Counted from the first letter of the stretch, positions 16,021-25,195 are shown. The stretch is DNA of 27,986 bases from JASBZA01 sp964392065 (GCA_964392065.1 CAYMOG010000013.1:1-27986); one strand, 5' to 3'. The notes: a model not told the origin generated them from the letters alone. Numbers and translations: made by a program.

Positions 16021-17522
16021 AAGAGAACTTCCGATAAACGTATGGCCATTTCATCAACATGAATGCCTGGACTAGAAGTATGGAGTTTTTGGCTGGCTTG
16101 GACTAGCTTCTCCGGAATCTCTAAACCAGACTCTTCCGCGATGCGTGCACTTAACGCTTCTATGGATTTTCCTTGATTTTCTCTCTTCGAAAATAGGCCT
16201 TGGGCTACAGTTTCTGGGAATTTAAAAGGACTAGCCGTCGATACAAATACCGTTTTCTTAAGTTGCTCGGGCTTGAAGTTTGAAGTATTTCGGGCATGCA
16301 TTGTAAATCCTACCGCTGTATGGGGATCTACAACATGGTCGAAGGCATCATATACTTCTCGAATGGTTTTCAATACCACCTGATCGTCCGCATAGCCTGA
16401 ACGAAATTCTTCCGTAATGCGCTGTAAAGTTTCCTTATCTACTTTATACTTGCCGCGTTCATGGACATCTTCCATCCATTGACGTGTTTGTTCAGAATCC
16501 CTACCACTTAACTCAAAGATTAAACGCTCTACATTGGACGATAAGACGATATCCATGGCAGGGCTATTCGTCTTCACCAACTTCCTGCGTCTGTCATATT
16601 CACCATTTCGTAAGAAGTCGGTCAAGACACGATTCTTATTTGATGCACAGAATAAATTCGCAATTGGAACACCCATTTGTTTCGCATACCAAGCCGACAG
16701 AATATTACCGAAATTCCCGGTAGGAACTACTACATCAAACGTTTCGTCTTCTTCTAACTTCTCTAATGCTAATAAATCCAAATAAGCCGAAGCGTAATAG
16801 ACGATTTGTGGAAGCAGTCTTCCCCAGTTTATAGAGTTTGCTGAACTTAAACGAATATTCTTCTCTGCCAGACGATCTGCAAGTGCTCGATCTGAGAAAA
16901 TCTCCTTCACCTTCGTCTGAGCTTCATCGAAATTCCCTTGTACTGGAATGGCATAGCAAGCTGGTGAATCAACACTTAGCATCTGCTGTTCTTGTACATC
17001 ACTTACACCATTCTTCGGATAAAATACAACCACGGACGTATCTTCCACTTCGCAAAATCCTTCCATCGCGGCAATACCTGTGTCTCCTGATGTGGCCGTA
17101 ACGAAACAGTAGTGTTTGTCGTCTCCTATTTGATCTTTGGCCAAAGTAATTAAACGTGGTAGAAGTTGTAAGGCAATATCCTTAAAGGCTCCACTGGGCC
17201 CATGCCATAGCTCTAGCATGTACCGCAAATCAGAATATGGGTTTAACTGGTGCAAGGGTGCGACACTTGGAGCGAAACGCTCTTCATGGTATGCTTCTGC
17301 CAGTGCTTGGCGCAGGAGATGTGGCTCAAAATCTAAATACAAAGAGAGTATCTCATAAGCTCTCTCTGGGTAAGACATGGGTAACATTTGGCGCCACTGG
17401 GCGGGGCTTATGACTGGAATATACTCTGGAACGAAGAGCCCTCCGTCCCTCGCCAAACCATGGAGTATAACTTCAGCGCCACTATACGTTTCTGCTTGTC
17501 CTCTAGTACTTATGTATCGCAT
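16017..17522 (-). CDS. thrC: Threonine synthase
   Basis: A 501-residue PLP enzyme converting O-phosphohomoserine to threonine. The N-terminus RYISTRGQ and GLARDGGLFVPE is characteristic of the family. The PLP lysine is Lys114 in GPSGAFKD, TATSGDTG follows, and VPTGNFGN is the phosphate-binding loop. The length fits the longer bacterial/fungal type. AGGAG lies 9 bp before the ATG, 20 bp after the folC stop, and the 3' end overlaps the next gene by 4 bp. No other threonine pathway gene is nearby, so its place here reflects operon packing rather than pathway clustering. Confidence 0.96.
   Translation of the reverse strand: MRYISTRGQAETYSGAEVILHGLARDGGLFVPEYIPVISPAQWRQMLPMSYPERAYEILSLYLDFEPHLLRQALAEAYHEERFAPSVAPLHQLNPYSDLRYMLELWHGPSGAFKDIALQLLPRLITLAKDQIGDDKHYCFVTATSGDTGIAAMEGFCEVEDTSVVVFYPKNGVSDVQEQQMLSVDSPACYAIPVQGNFDEAQTKVKEIFSDRALADRLAEKNIRLSSANSINWGRLLPQIVYYASAYLDLLALEKLEEDETFDVVVPTGNFGNILSAWYAKQMGVPIANLFCASNKNRVLTDFLRNGEYDRRRKLVKTNSPAMDIVLSSNVERLIFELSGRDSEQTRQWMEDVHERGKYKVDKETLQRITEEFRSGYADDQVVLKTIREVYDAFDHVVDPHTAVGFTMHARNTSNFKPEQLKKTVFVSTASPFKFPETVAQGLFSKRENQGKSIEALSARIAEESGLEIPEKLVQASQKLHTSSPGIHVDEMAIRLSEVLL
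17135..17146. repeat. 12-bp perfect palindrome CTTTGGCCAAAG inside thrC
   Basis: A perfect palindrome made of two overlapping copies of the octamer GGCCAAAG, which occurs at 19 sites in the window (see findings). An identical 12-mer lies at 26645-26656. Here it encodes part of Leu-Ala-Lys. Confidence 0.8.
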
Positions 17523-17542
17523 CTTGTGTGCTCCTTCAATGT

Positions 17543-18934
17543 CTAATTTTTCAACTCAAGTATTGTATCACGGAACGCCTTGGCTTGATAAAAAGTCCCC
17601 CAACAAACTATTACCTTGTTTAACGTACTTGCTTCTTGATACGCTTCTTCACAGGCCAGCGAAAAATCGTGAGCTATATGTATTTCTGGTAGGTGATTAC
17701 CTAGAATCTCATGTGCGGCTTCTCTCACAAGCGCAGCTAATTCATCCGCAGGAGTAGCTCGATTACCCCATGGTTTCGTGCAATAAACTCTCGTTACGTT
17801 TCCACCGCGGAAAATATTTCGAAGCATGCCTATCTGATCCTTGTCTTGCATAATACCAATAATATGAATCTCTTCCATCCCATCTGGTAATAATTGATTG
17901 AGGCTCTCCCGTAGGGCCATAGCGCCTTGTGGATTATGTCCACCATCTAGAAAAGCTAATGGTTTATCTAAAATTTTCTCTAAACGCGCGGGCCAATAAC
18001 ATTGCAAGACACCTTCTTGCAGGTTTTCTAAACTAATATTTGGGTCATAGGCTCTTACTGCCATGATGGCCAAACTTGCATTTTGTATCTCGTAGAGAGG
18101 GAGTAGTTTCGTATGGAAATCCCCAACTTGATGAATGGAGAAGCTTTGGCCTAAGAGACTTCTACTAATGGGCGTGGTCTCTTCTCTCGCGTGCATATAA
18201 AACGGAATAGATAATTCTGCTGCCCTTCGAGCAAAAAAATCATGTAACTGAGAGACCGTTTCGGCATTTTCTAAAGATGTGCTCTGGTCATACAATAAAA
18301 ATGCTTTCGTGCCTGCTTTAAGAATACCTGCCTTCTCACCGGCGATCTCCAGATGTGTATTCCCGAGCCTGTGGATATGGTCTAAACCAATGGTCGTAAT
18401 GACAGCAACTTCTGGTGCAGGAATAACATTGGTGGAATCGAGTCTACCCCCTAAACCCGTTTCTAGCACAATCACATCACAATCCATCGCTTGGAAATGC
18501 ATAAATGCCATAATAGTCAACATTTCAAAATGAATAGGTAGGTATTCCTGAGAAATGTTTAACGCTCGAATGGTCTCTTGAATAATTTCAACATAATACA
18601 CGACCTGTTCTTCTTGAATATAAGTAACACTAGGGTCTTCTTGCCATTTTTTCTCGTGATCTCGGCCATCCAGAACCCGAATACGTTCACCGAAATCATA
18701 GACAAACGGTGAAGAAAATAGTCCTACCCGTTTACCGCTACTGGCTAAAATATAAGCAGAATAAGCACATACAGATCCTTTGCCATTGGTTCCTGCTACA
18801 TGTATCGTTGGTATTTTCTGCTCAGGTGACCCTAGATATTCGAGAAATTCTCTTAGCTTGTCTAATCCGAGACGCCCACCCGTACGATCACCTTTTTCTA
18901 AGTATTGTAAAGCTTCTTGATAATTCATTTTCAT
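17543..18934 (-). CDS. folC: Folylpolyglutamate synthase / dihydrofolate synthase
   Basis: A 463-residue Mur-ligase-like enzyme adding glutamate to folates (and to dihydropteroate in bifunctional members). The P-loop GTNGKGS lies at residues 48-54, LETGLGGRLDSTN is the Mg/folate loop, TTIGLDH follows, and the C-terminal domain has WPARLE and DGGHNPQG. Its ATG overlaps the stop of the GtrA-like gene (ATGA). No Shine-Dalgarno is visible; instead an 8-bp perfect hairpin ends 4 bases before the start. A second Met two codons later is an alternative start. Translation is probably coupled to the upstream gene. Confidence 0.95.
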   Translation of the reverse strand: MKMNYQEALQYLEKGDRTGGRLGLDKLREFLEYLGSPEQKIPTIHVAGTNGKGSVCAYSAYILASSGKRVGLFSSPFVYDFGERIRVLDGRDHEKKWQEDPSVTYIQEEQVVYYVEIIQETIRALNISQEYLPIHFEMLTIMAFMHFQAMDCDVIVLETGLGGRLDSTNVIPAPEVAVITTIGLDHIHRLGNTHLEIAGEKAGILKAGTKAFLLYDQSTSLENAETVSQLHDFFARRAAELSIPFYMHAREETTPISRSLLGQSFSIHQVGDFHTKLLPLYEIQNASLAIMAVRAYDPNISLENLQEGVLQCYWPARLEKILDKPLAFLDGGHNPQGAMALRESLNQLLPDGMEEIHIIGIMQDKDQIGMLRNIFRGGNVTRVYCTKPWGNRATPADELAALVREAAHEILGNHLPEIHIAHDFSLACEEAYQEASTLNKVIVCWGTFYQAKAFRDTILELKN

Positions 18935-19788
18935 TCATGCTTAGCGTTATCCGCTAAGCCCTTTCTAAACACAAAAAATTTGGACAAAAAATAATTTGCT
19001 ACGGTAACGGCAATGGAAGCCATAGACCGAGATAAATCTCTATCGAAACCTAGCCAGTCAATCGCAATAGCCATGCCCAGTACTTCGATAAGCAATGAGG
19101 ACACGACTCTTGCCATTAAGAATTTAATGAAATCATGCCAGAAATTGCCCTTATGAACAAATACATAACGTCTATTAGTGATATATGCAAAAGCAACGGC
19201 ACAGAAAAAGGAAAACCCTAGAGCAATAATCCAGGTACCCGCTACATCTACGCCAATAAAACTCTGGACAAAATAATCCGCCACACTAAAACTTGCTACA
19301 CTCACAAGATACGTCATGACTCCGAAGAAAATGTAGCTTGCTAATTCATAATTCAAAATACTTAATAGGATATTCCCTAGGATCAAGCATAGGGTCAAAA
19401 CAAGCTGTCCTTGGAACACACTAAACATTTCCCAAGCGAAGACGGTGTAATACATGAATGCAAAGGCTGCTCCCCATGTGATAAGAAGGCCAAAGATAAA
19501 CCGCCTACCCTCTTCATAATGCACTACATAATTAAATCCGTGCACTCTTAAACCCATTCGCTGACTATAAACGCACAATAAAGTCGGAAATAGTAAGCTT
19601 ATTGCCAGTAAAACAAATGAATTTCCCATACTAAAATCCAATGGCAAAAAAGAGCTCAAAAGAATAAAACTTAAGGCTTGCAAGATAAACGCAGGGAGAT
19701 AAACTTGCACCGCTGTTTTGCTCCAAGAAACTGGGTTTTCTAGCATGAACATACCTCTAGAATCTGTAATTTGCCTATGCTTATGCAT
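18931..19788 (-). CDS. GtrA-like membrane protein with extra N-terminal membrane region
   Basis: A 285-residue integral membrane protein. The C-terminal half (about 150-280) is a GtrA-type domain with four helices, including FAYITNRRYVFVHKG, FIKFLMARVVSSLLIE and VANYFLSKFFVFRKG. GtrA proteins are thought to move or support polyprenyl-linked sugars across the membrane. The N-terminal half adds about four helices, which is not usual for a plain GtrA. The start is taken at 19788 because it overlaps the previous stop by 8 bp and follows GGAG; an upstream in-frame Met (19875) would overlap by 95 bp, and a downstream one at 19752 or 19746 is also possible. Its neighbour is a cell-wall glucosaminidase, which fits an envelope role. 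Confidence 0.8.
   Translation of the reverse strand: MHKHRQITDSRGMFMLENPVSWSKTAVQVYLPAFILQALSFILLSSFLPLDFSMGNSFVLLAISLLFPTLLCVYSQRMGLRVHGFNYVVHYEEGRRFIFGLLITWGAAFAFMYYTVFAWEMFSVFQGQLVLTLCLILGNILLSILNYELASYIFFGVMTYLVSVASFSVADYFVQSFIGVDVAGTWIIALGFSFFCAVAFAYITNRRYVFVHKGNFWHDFIKFLMARVVSSLLIEVLGMAIAIDWLGFDRDLSRSMASIAVTVANYFLSKFFVFRKGLADNAKHE
18939..18959 (-). promoter_or_regulatory. Perfect hairpin at the folC translation start
   Basis: On the minus strand GCTTAGCG and CGCTAAGC pair over 8 bp around loop GATAA. It encodes the last codons of the GtrA-like gene and ends 4 bases before the folC ATG, exactly where a ribosome binding site should be. No T-run follows, so it is not a terminator. A role in translational coupling or control of folC is plausible. 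Confidence 0.6.
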
Positions 19789-21301
19789 GTTTCCCCCACT
19801 CCTGACTAAACTCCGGCATGCCCTGATAAACAGGAATAATGAAGCGATAATTGTTCTGGATTTCTCCTGCTTCAATTAATGTCTGAGCCATACGATTCCC
19901 CTCATGTAGCGCCGCATAAATAGACTGCATATACTGATGAGAATAATCACCGCTTACAAGGTCAAACTTCTGAAGATAATTGGTACTCTGTCCTCGGTTA
20001 ATATACTGCTTGACAATATAATGTGCACCTCCCAGTACCGCTAATTCTGGAGTTCTCCAGGGTAAGAGGTACTCTTGAAAGGCGAGTTCATCAGGAGAAA
20101 TCGTTTGTCCTGCGGCAAACCTTGCTCCATTCATCATGGCACCAGAGATCTGCTCAGGATCCGGATAAGAGCCAATATTATAGAAATTATAAAACCTTTC
20201 TTCTATTTCAGGAAACCCTTCCCCACCTGCACGTAAAGCTTGAAGAATCGCTTCTTCATCAGAAGTTAATGCCCGTTGAGGATTCTCTAATTGTTCTAGT
20301 TGGGTATCTAAATCCAGATAGATGGGACTGGGACTATTCTCTCTTAACGGAGGATAATCAGGATGTAGTAGACCTTTGGCCACAAGACTTATAGTATTTC
20401 CAATGCTAACTTCTTGGCGAATACGTATGGCTAGGGCTTCTGGCATAATTTTCGCTTCACCTGCGGCCTCCCGTAAATACGGTACAAGAGGAAGTAAATC
20501 CGCATTTCCTTGGAAAATGCTTTCTATCCCATCCTCTCTATTATCGGTATTACTCAAATCTAAAAATTGAAATATTCCATGGACATCGAGGAAGTTTCGG
20601 GGGTCCATATAATAAGCGACTCCTTCTCGTGTGGCAGGATACCAATTGACACCATCGTAAACGGTATCGTTTTTTATCATCCACTGATAGCGTTCAAAAA
20701 AACCTTCTCCACCCTGAACTAAGCTTCTATCCTCTGGGCTTGTCTGAGCGTCCAAAACATGTTCCCATGAGTCTTCCACATAGAATGCATGAAATGTCCA
20801 ATTCGGATAGAGTCGATGTAGTTTACGCAAAGGCTCCTGGTAGGAACTTGGAAATTGCTTCAGACTTTCGATAAACAGGCCGTCCTCGTCTTCCCATTGC
20901 AAGCCATCGATTCGCTGACTTAAACTGTGTAGTTGCCGATAGGCCTGTGTGTTTAATTTATCTTGATTTTCCTTATCCATGATTATATATACACTCCCTT
21001 GTGGACCTGCCTCTACGTGATACCACGTATTACCATAACTAGTCGCTTGCCCTTGTATCCTTTCCTTGATGCGATAAACTGCGCCTACGGGTGTGCTACC
21101 AACACTCTCATAATCTGTGCCTGGGCCCAAGCGCATTTGATAAGAAATATTGGTTCTTATGCCTACAGTCCGATTCTCATAGAGGTATAAACTTAAGAGC
21201 CCCACAACACAAAAAATCAATAAGATAAGTAGGATTCTATTGAAAAATCCAGCTCTTCTGTACTTGACATAATTTTCATGTTTATTAATTTCTTGATTCA
21301 A
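19781..21301 (-). CDS. Membrane-anchored SH3b / N-acetylglucosaminidase cell-wall hydrolase
   Basis: A 506-residue type II membrane protein. An N-terminal helix (about 21-41) is followed by a bacterial SH3-like region (about 48-108, RLGPGTDYESVG) and a C-terminal glucosaminidase (GH73/LytB-like) domain. Family landmarks are YYMDPRNFL, the IRIRQEVS motif with probable catalytic Glu297, FYNFYNIGSYP, and YINRGQSTNYLQKFDL with HQYMQSIY at the end. It cleaves glycan strands of peptidoglycan outside the cell. The start is a TTG with no clear Shine-Dalgarno, 3 bp after the yfbR stop, so coupling is likely and the start is less certain. The next gene overlaps its stop. Confidence 0.87.
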   Translation of the reverse strand: MNQEINKHENYVKYRRAGFFNRILLILLIFCVVGLLSLYLYENRTVGIRTNISYQMRLGPGTDYESVGSTPVGAVYRIKERIQGQATSYGNTWYHVEAGPQGSVYIIMDKENQDKLNTQAYRQLHSLSQRIDGLQWEDEDGLFIESLKQFPSSYQEPLRKLHRLYPNWTFHAFYVEDSWEHVLDAQTSPEDRSLVQGGEGFFERYQWMIKNDTVYDGVNWYPATREGVAYYMDPRNFLDVHGIFQFLDLSNTDNREDGIESIFQGNADLLPLVPYLREAAGEAKIMPEALAIRIRQEVSIGNTISLVAKGLLHPDYPPLRENSPSPIYLDLDTQLEQLENPQRALTSDEEAILQALRAGGEGFPEIEERFYNFYNIGSYPDPEQISGAMMNGARFAAGQTISPDELAFQEYLLPWRTPELAVLGGAHYIVKQYINRGQSTNYLQKFDLVSGDYSHQYMQSIYAALHEGNRMAQTLIEAGEIQNNYRFIIPVYQGMPEFSQEWGKHA

Positions 21302-21304
21302 AGT

Positions 21305-21925
21305 TTATTTTACAACCTTATTTTCTCTAAGCTCATCCAAAGACAGGGCAAAGGATGGCATAAACTCTTCTAAGAATACGCTTACTTCAGGCAAGTCCAA
21401 ATCCACTAAGCGCTTATGCGTAGAATGTTTTGCTTGTTCAAACTCCTGATTTCCTTGTCTTATCTCACTTAAACATTTTGCATATGCAGAGAGCTTATCT
21501 GCGCCCTTTACAAGACGACGAATAACGTGCGTAGTAGCATCTTCATCATCTTTTAGCAAATGCACATAATTGGCCCGTAAATCTTCAGGTAGAGAGGAGA
21601 GCATGTCGTCGGTAGCTTTGGCCTCAATAGACTTATAAGCACTTTCTAGGCTTGAATCCTGGTATTTAACAGGTGTTGGCAAATCCCCTGTAATTACTTC
21701 GTTGATATCATGATATAGAGCATAGGCTAGCACTTCATTAGGATCGACTTGAGGATATAAATCCTTAAAACGTTCCTGACGAATGATCGCTAGAGCATGG
21801 GCAAACACCGCCGTCATAAAACTATGTTCCGCAAGGTTTTCTTGCTGCGTGTTACGCATAAGACTCCAGCGCTGAATATATTTACTACGATCAATCATAG
21901 CGTAGAACGCATTGTCACGAACCAT
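21305..21925 (-). CDS. yfbR: YfbR-type 5'-deoxynucleotidase (HD domain)
   Basis: A 206-residue HD-domain phosphohydrolase that removes phosphate from deoxynucleoside 5'-monophosphates. The whole metal site is intact: His34 (AEHS), His72-Asp73 (YHDINE) and Asp143 (GADK). The family substrate residues Arg19-Trp20 (QRWSLMRN) and the TGDLPTPVKY motif are present. AGGAGA lies 6 bp before the ATG, and the start is 1 bp after the pcrA stop, indicating co-translation with pcrA. The pairing of a nucleotide-pool enzyme with a DNA repair helicase is functionally sensible. Confidence 0.93.
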   Translation of the reverse strand: MVRDNAFYAMIDRSKYIQRWSLMRNTQQENLAEHSFMTAVFAHALAIIRQERFKDLYPQVDPNEVLAYALYHDINEVITGDLPTPVKYQDSSLESAYKSIEAKATDDMLSSLPEDLRANYVHLLKDDEDATTHVIRRLVKGADKLSAYAKCLSEIRQGNQEFEQAKHSTHKRLVDLDLPEVSVFLEEFMPSFALSLDELRENKVVK

Positions 21926-21926
21926 A

Positions 21927-24353
21927 CTATTCTCCTGTTCTCTGTAATTTAGCCATATTAGCCAGTAAACGTTTTTCGCCGGCGCCGTCGAAATGAATCA
22001 GTAAGAGCGCATCGCCCGCAACAGGCTCAACCGAACGTACGGTACCTGCACCATATTTCATATGGCGAACACGGTCCCCTCGCTGAATCTCATCGGGTGT
22101 AAGTCCACCTTTGGTATTATTATGAATTTGCGAAACCACTTTTTCCTTGGAACGCAAGTCATCTAGTGGAGACTTCTTACTGCCCAGACCAAAAATATCC
22201 TTACGTTCAGTAGGTCTTCTCAGATCCTCTTCATAGTCGCGTTCCATGCGGCTAGTCGTATTTCTTGTTCTCGAGGTCTGACCAATCTCTGTGTATGTTT
22301 CTTCTGGTAGCTCCTCTAGGAATCGCGAAGGTACATAACCTTCTGTACGGCCAAAGAGCAAACGATACGCTGAAGTGGACATAAATAGTTTCTTCCTAGC
22401 CCGCGTAATGGATACATAAGCTAAACGACGTTCCTCTTCGATCATGCCCGGCTCCATAAGTGAGCGATAACCAGGGAATATCCCCTCTTCCATACCCACT
22501 ACAAAAACATTATCAAATTCCAAGCCCTTGGCACTATGTATAGTCATTAATTTTACATAATTTTCTTCTTCTCCAGATTCATCCAAATCCAAATCCGATT
22601 GTAATGCGGCTTGGTCAAGGAACCTCAAGAGTTTTTGCAAGAGTGTTTCCTCATCGTTTGCAAGTTCTTGATCTCTTTCTGTTGCCAATTCTCCCAGTTC
22701 TTCCGCGGTGAAATCCCAGGCATTACTATCTTCAGGCAAATTCTGGAAAGTAATGGCTTCCGATAAGAGTTCTTTCATATTTTCGAGGCGACTATAGGCT
22801 TCTTCTCTCCCCTTATCTTGTTTATCTATAATTTCTTGCACTAAACCCGATTCATTTTGCACATATTCAATATACTCGGCCAAAGACATTTTATTTTCTA
22901 ATAGTGTCTTCTGCATCCTAGCAATCTCCTGAACAAAAACTTGCACTCTATTCGCATTTCGAGATAAATTGGGAAACTTCTCAATATTTACACATATCTC
23001 CATAATCGATGCATTATGTTCTAGTGCCAAACGCTGAATCTCATCAATCGTTACTTGCCCTATTCCTCTTCTGGGTGTCTGTACCGCACGGCGGAAGGAA
23101 GCATCGTCTCTAGGGCTTGTAATAAGATATAAATAAGCCAAGACGTCTTTAATTTCTTTGCGGTCGAAGAAGCGTAGACCACCATAAATCTTGAAGGGTA
23201 TCCCTGCACGTTGCAAAGCAAATTCTAAGTTTCTCGATAAGGCATTTAAACGATAAAGTATACCGAAATCTCTATAATTTGCTTCTCCTCCATGCACCAT
23301 CCGACTTATTTCTGCAGAAATAAATTGCGCTTCCATTTGCTCATCGGTTGCATTGACACGAATAATTTTCTCACCCGTTCCAGACGCTGTCCATAACTTC
23401 TTATCCTTACGATCACTATTATTTCCTATGACTGTATTGGCAGCTTGTAAAATGTTTCCAGAAGAACGGTAGTTTTGCTCTAATTTAATTATTTTACAAT
23501 GGTCAAAATCCTTTTCGAAGTCCAAAATATTCTGAATATCCGCTCCACGAAAAGAATAAATGGACTGATCATCATCTCCCACAACACAGAGGTTCTCATG
23601 GGCCATCGATAATAGTCTAACTAATTCGTACTGTGCACCATTTGTATCTTGATATTCATCGACCATGATATAACGAAAACGTTCTTGATAGATTCTTAGA
23701 ACATCCTCATGGGCTTGAAATAATTTAACGGCATAGTAGAGTAAATCATCAAAGTCCATTAGATTATTGCGCTTCAAGCGTTCTTGATAGTGAGCATACA
23801 CGGTTGCTACTTTACTCTTCCAATATTCCGTTCCTACTTCTTGTCGATACGCTTCTGGAGAAACCAACTGATTTTTCGCCGTAGAAATCGCATTATGTAT
23901 ACGCCTTGGCTCAAAAGTCTTCTCATCGAGGTTTAATTCTTTTACAATCGCTTTTACTTCTGCTAGCTGTACCGCAGTATCGGCAATGGAAAAATTCTGT
24001 GTGAAGCCCAAATGTTCTGCAAAACGTCTCAAAACTCTTGCCATCATAGAGTGGAATGTACCTATCCACATACCTCTTGTATCGGTTCCAAGGAGTTCTT
24101 CTACGCGGGTTTGCATTTCTTTGGCCGCTTTATTCGTAAATGTAATGGCTAGAATCTCTCTCGGTGAAACACCTCTGGCCTGAACGAGGTAGGCTATCCG
24201 ATGAGTAATGACTCGCGTTTTCCCTGATCCTGCACCTGCTAAGATAAGTAGCGGGCCTTCGTTATGAAGTACAGCCTCTTTCTGTTCAGGGTTTAGGCCA
24301 CGTAGTAAATCCTGACCGGCACTATATTCAATATCTTCTATCTGTTCTCGCAT
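21927..24353 (-). CDS. pcrA: ATP-dependent DNA helicase PcrA/UvrD
   Basis: An 808-residue superfamily I 3'-5' helicase for repair and for removing recombination or replication intermediates. It has the Q motif LNPEQKEAV, Walker A AGAGSGKT (39-46), the TFTNKAAKEM motif, DEYQDTN, DDDQSIYSFRGA, QNYRSSGNIL, TIHSAKGLEFD and VSITRARKKL. The C-terminus carries the RNAP-binding Tudor-like fold (GDRVRHMKYGAGTV), as in Gram-positive PcrA. The start is set at 24353, not the in-frame Met 16 codons upstream, because AAGGAGATATCG immediately precedes it. First gene of the seven-gene minus-strand run; a TATAAT lies 28 bp upstream. Confidence 0.97.
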   Translation of the reverse strand: MREQIEDIEYSAGQDLLRGLNPEQKEAVLHNEGPLLILAGAGSGKTRVITHRIAYLVQARGVSPREILAITFTNKAAKEMQTRVEELLGTDTRGMWIGTFHSMMARVLRRFAEHLGFTQNFSIADTAVQLAEVKAIVKELNLDEKTFEPRRIHNAISTAKNQLVSPEAYRQEVGTEYWKSKVATVYAHYQERLKRNNLMDFDDLLYYAVKLFQAHEDVLRIYQERFRYIMVDEYQDTNGAQYELVRLLSMAHENLCVVGDDDQSIYSFRGADIQNILDFEKDFDHCKIIKLEQNYRSSGNILQAANTVIGNNSDRKDKKLWTASGTGEKIIRVNATDEQMEAQFISAEISRMVHGGEANYRDFGILYRLNALSRNLEFALQRAGIPFKIYGGLRFFDRKEIKDVLAYLYLITSPRDDASFRRAVQTPRRGIGQVTIDEIQRLALEHNASIMEICVNIEKFPNLSRNANRVQVFVQEIARMQKTLLENKMSLAEYIEYVQNESGLVQEIIDKQDKGREEAYSRLENMKELLSEAITFQNLPEDSNAWDFTAEELGELATERDQELANDEETLLQKLLRFLDQAALQSDLDLDESGEEENYVKLMTIHSAKGLEFDNVFVVGMEEGIFPGYRSLMEPGMIEEERRLAYVSITRARKKLFMSTSAYRLLFGRTEGYVPSRFLEELPEETYTEIGQTSRTRNTTSRMERDYEEDLRRPTERKDIFGLGSKKSPLDDLRSKEKVVSQIHNNTKGGLTPDEIQRGDRVRHMKYGAGTVRSVEPVAGDALLLIHFDGAGEKRLLANMAKLQRTGE

Positions 24354-24381
24354 CGATATCTCCTTTTCATTCAACACATCT

Positions 24382-24387
24382 ATTATA
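24382..24387 (-). promoter_or_regulatory. Candidate -10 box for the pcrA operon
   Basis: A perfect TATAAT on the minus strand, 28 bp before the chosen pcrA ATG and after the hpf terminator. The region at -35 is a T-run without a good consensus match. Confidence 0.4.
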
Positions 24388-24420
24388 ATGAAGATTAGCA
24401 AATTAAAAAATCGAATTACG

Positions 24421-24461
24421 CAAGAAAATGCTCGCCATAGAATTTATTCTAGACGAGCATT
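24421..24461 (-). terminator. Rho-independent terminator after hpf
   Basis: On the minus strand AATGCTCG pairs with CGAGCATT (8 bp), and TAGAAT/ATTCTA extends the stem inside. TTTTCTTG follows. It separates hpf from the pcrA operon. Confidence 0.8.
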
Positions 24462-24522
24462 ATTCACTCTATTCTAAAGGGTAAATATCTTCCCTTCAAT
24501 TATTTTCGCAGTTTGCTAGAGT

Positions 24523-25083
24523 CTATTCTGGATCAATGATTCCGTAATCTCCACCCTTACGCTTATAGACAAGATTTACTTTTCCTGATTCATCGTCTTC
24601 AAATAAGAAGAAATTATGGCCTAGGAGCTCCATTTGTAAAGCAGCTTCTTCTCTAGACATAGGTCTTAGTGCAAAAGTTTTATAACGGAAACTCGCTCCC
24701 TGTAGAGCGTCTTCCTCGCCTTCAGCATATTCCTCATTAGCCGATAAGCCATCGCCTTCAGATAAGAATTCAGAGAGGTAAGCGAAATCCTTCTTACGTC
24801 TACGCATCTTAGTTCTTTGTTTTCTAATTTGTCCTTCTAGGATACTTATCGCTAAATCGAGAGCAGTGAGAATATCTTCCGCGCTGCGTTCTGCTCGATA
24901 AATGTGTTTCTTATAGAAGATAGTAATCTCAATCCTTCTTAAATTCGGGCCATCATTAGAACACTTCACTTGACAGACAGCATCCTCACCGAAATGGCGT
25001 TGGAACTTAGCGAGCTTACGGTCTATTCTCTCTTCAAGTTGGGGATTAATCTTAATTCCAACTCCATAAACTTCAATTTTCAT
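24523..25083 (-). CDS. hpf: Ribosome hibernation promoting factor, long form
   Basis: A 186-residue protein matching long HPF of Gram-positive bacteria. The N-terminal ribosome-binding domain (1 to about 105, starting MKIEVYGVG) has the basic stretch QIRKQRTKMRRRKKD. A Glu-rich linker follows, then the C-terminal dimerisation domain (about 128-186, FRYKTFALRPMSREEAALQMELLGHNFFLF). It dimerises and silences 70S ribosomes as 100S particles in stationary phase. AGGAGG lies 8 bp before the ATG; it has its own promoter candidate and terminator, so it is probably a single-gene unit. Confidence 0.96.
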   Translation of the reverse strand: MKIEVYGVGIKINPQLEERIDRKLAKFQRHFGEDAVCQVKCSNDGPNLRRIEITIFYKKHIYRAERSAEDILTALDLAISILEGQIRKQRTKMRRRKKDFAYLSEFLSEGDGLSANEEYAEGEEDALQGASFRYKTFALRPMSREEAALQMELLGHNFFLFEDDESGKVNLVYKRKGGDYGIIDPE

Positions 25084-25114
25084 ATACTAGACCTCCTTAC
25101 GTTTCTGTATCTAT

Positions 25115-25143
25115 ATTGTAATGATAGACGCCGAATTTTACAA
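25115..25143 (-). promoter_or_regulatory. Candidate hpf promoter
   Basis: On the minus strand TTGTAA (25138-25143), a 17-bp spacer and TACAAT (25115-25120), 31 bp before the hpf ATG. Matches are four and five of six to the sigma-A consensus. Confidence 0.5.
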
Positions 25144-25195
25144 GATTTATTGACAAGTTTCACAATATATTTTCTTCTATGTAGGTTCTTCGCCA

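Noticed and set aside
24354..24401. Upstream in-frame Met for pcrA adding 16 residues
   Set aside because: The extra residues do not resemble PcrA, they overlap the candidate promoter, and the downstream ATG has a strong ribosome binding site.
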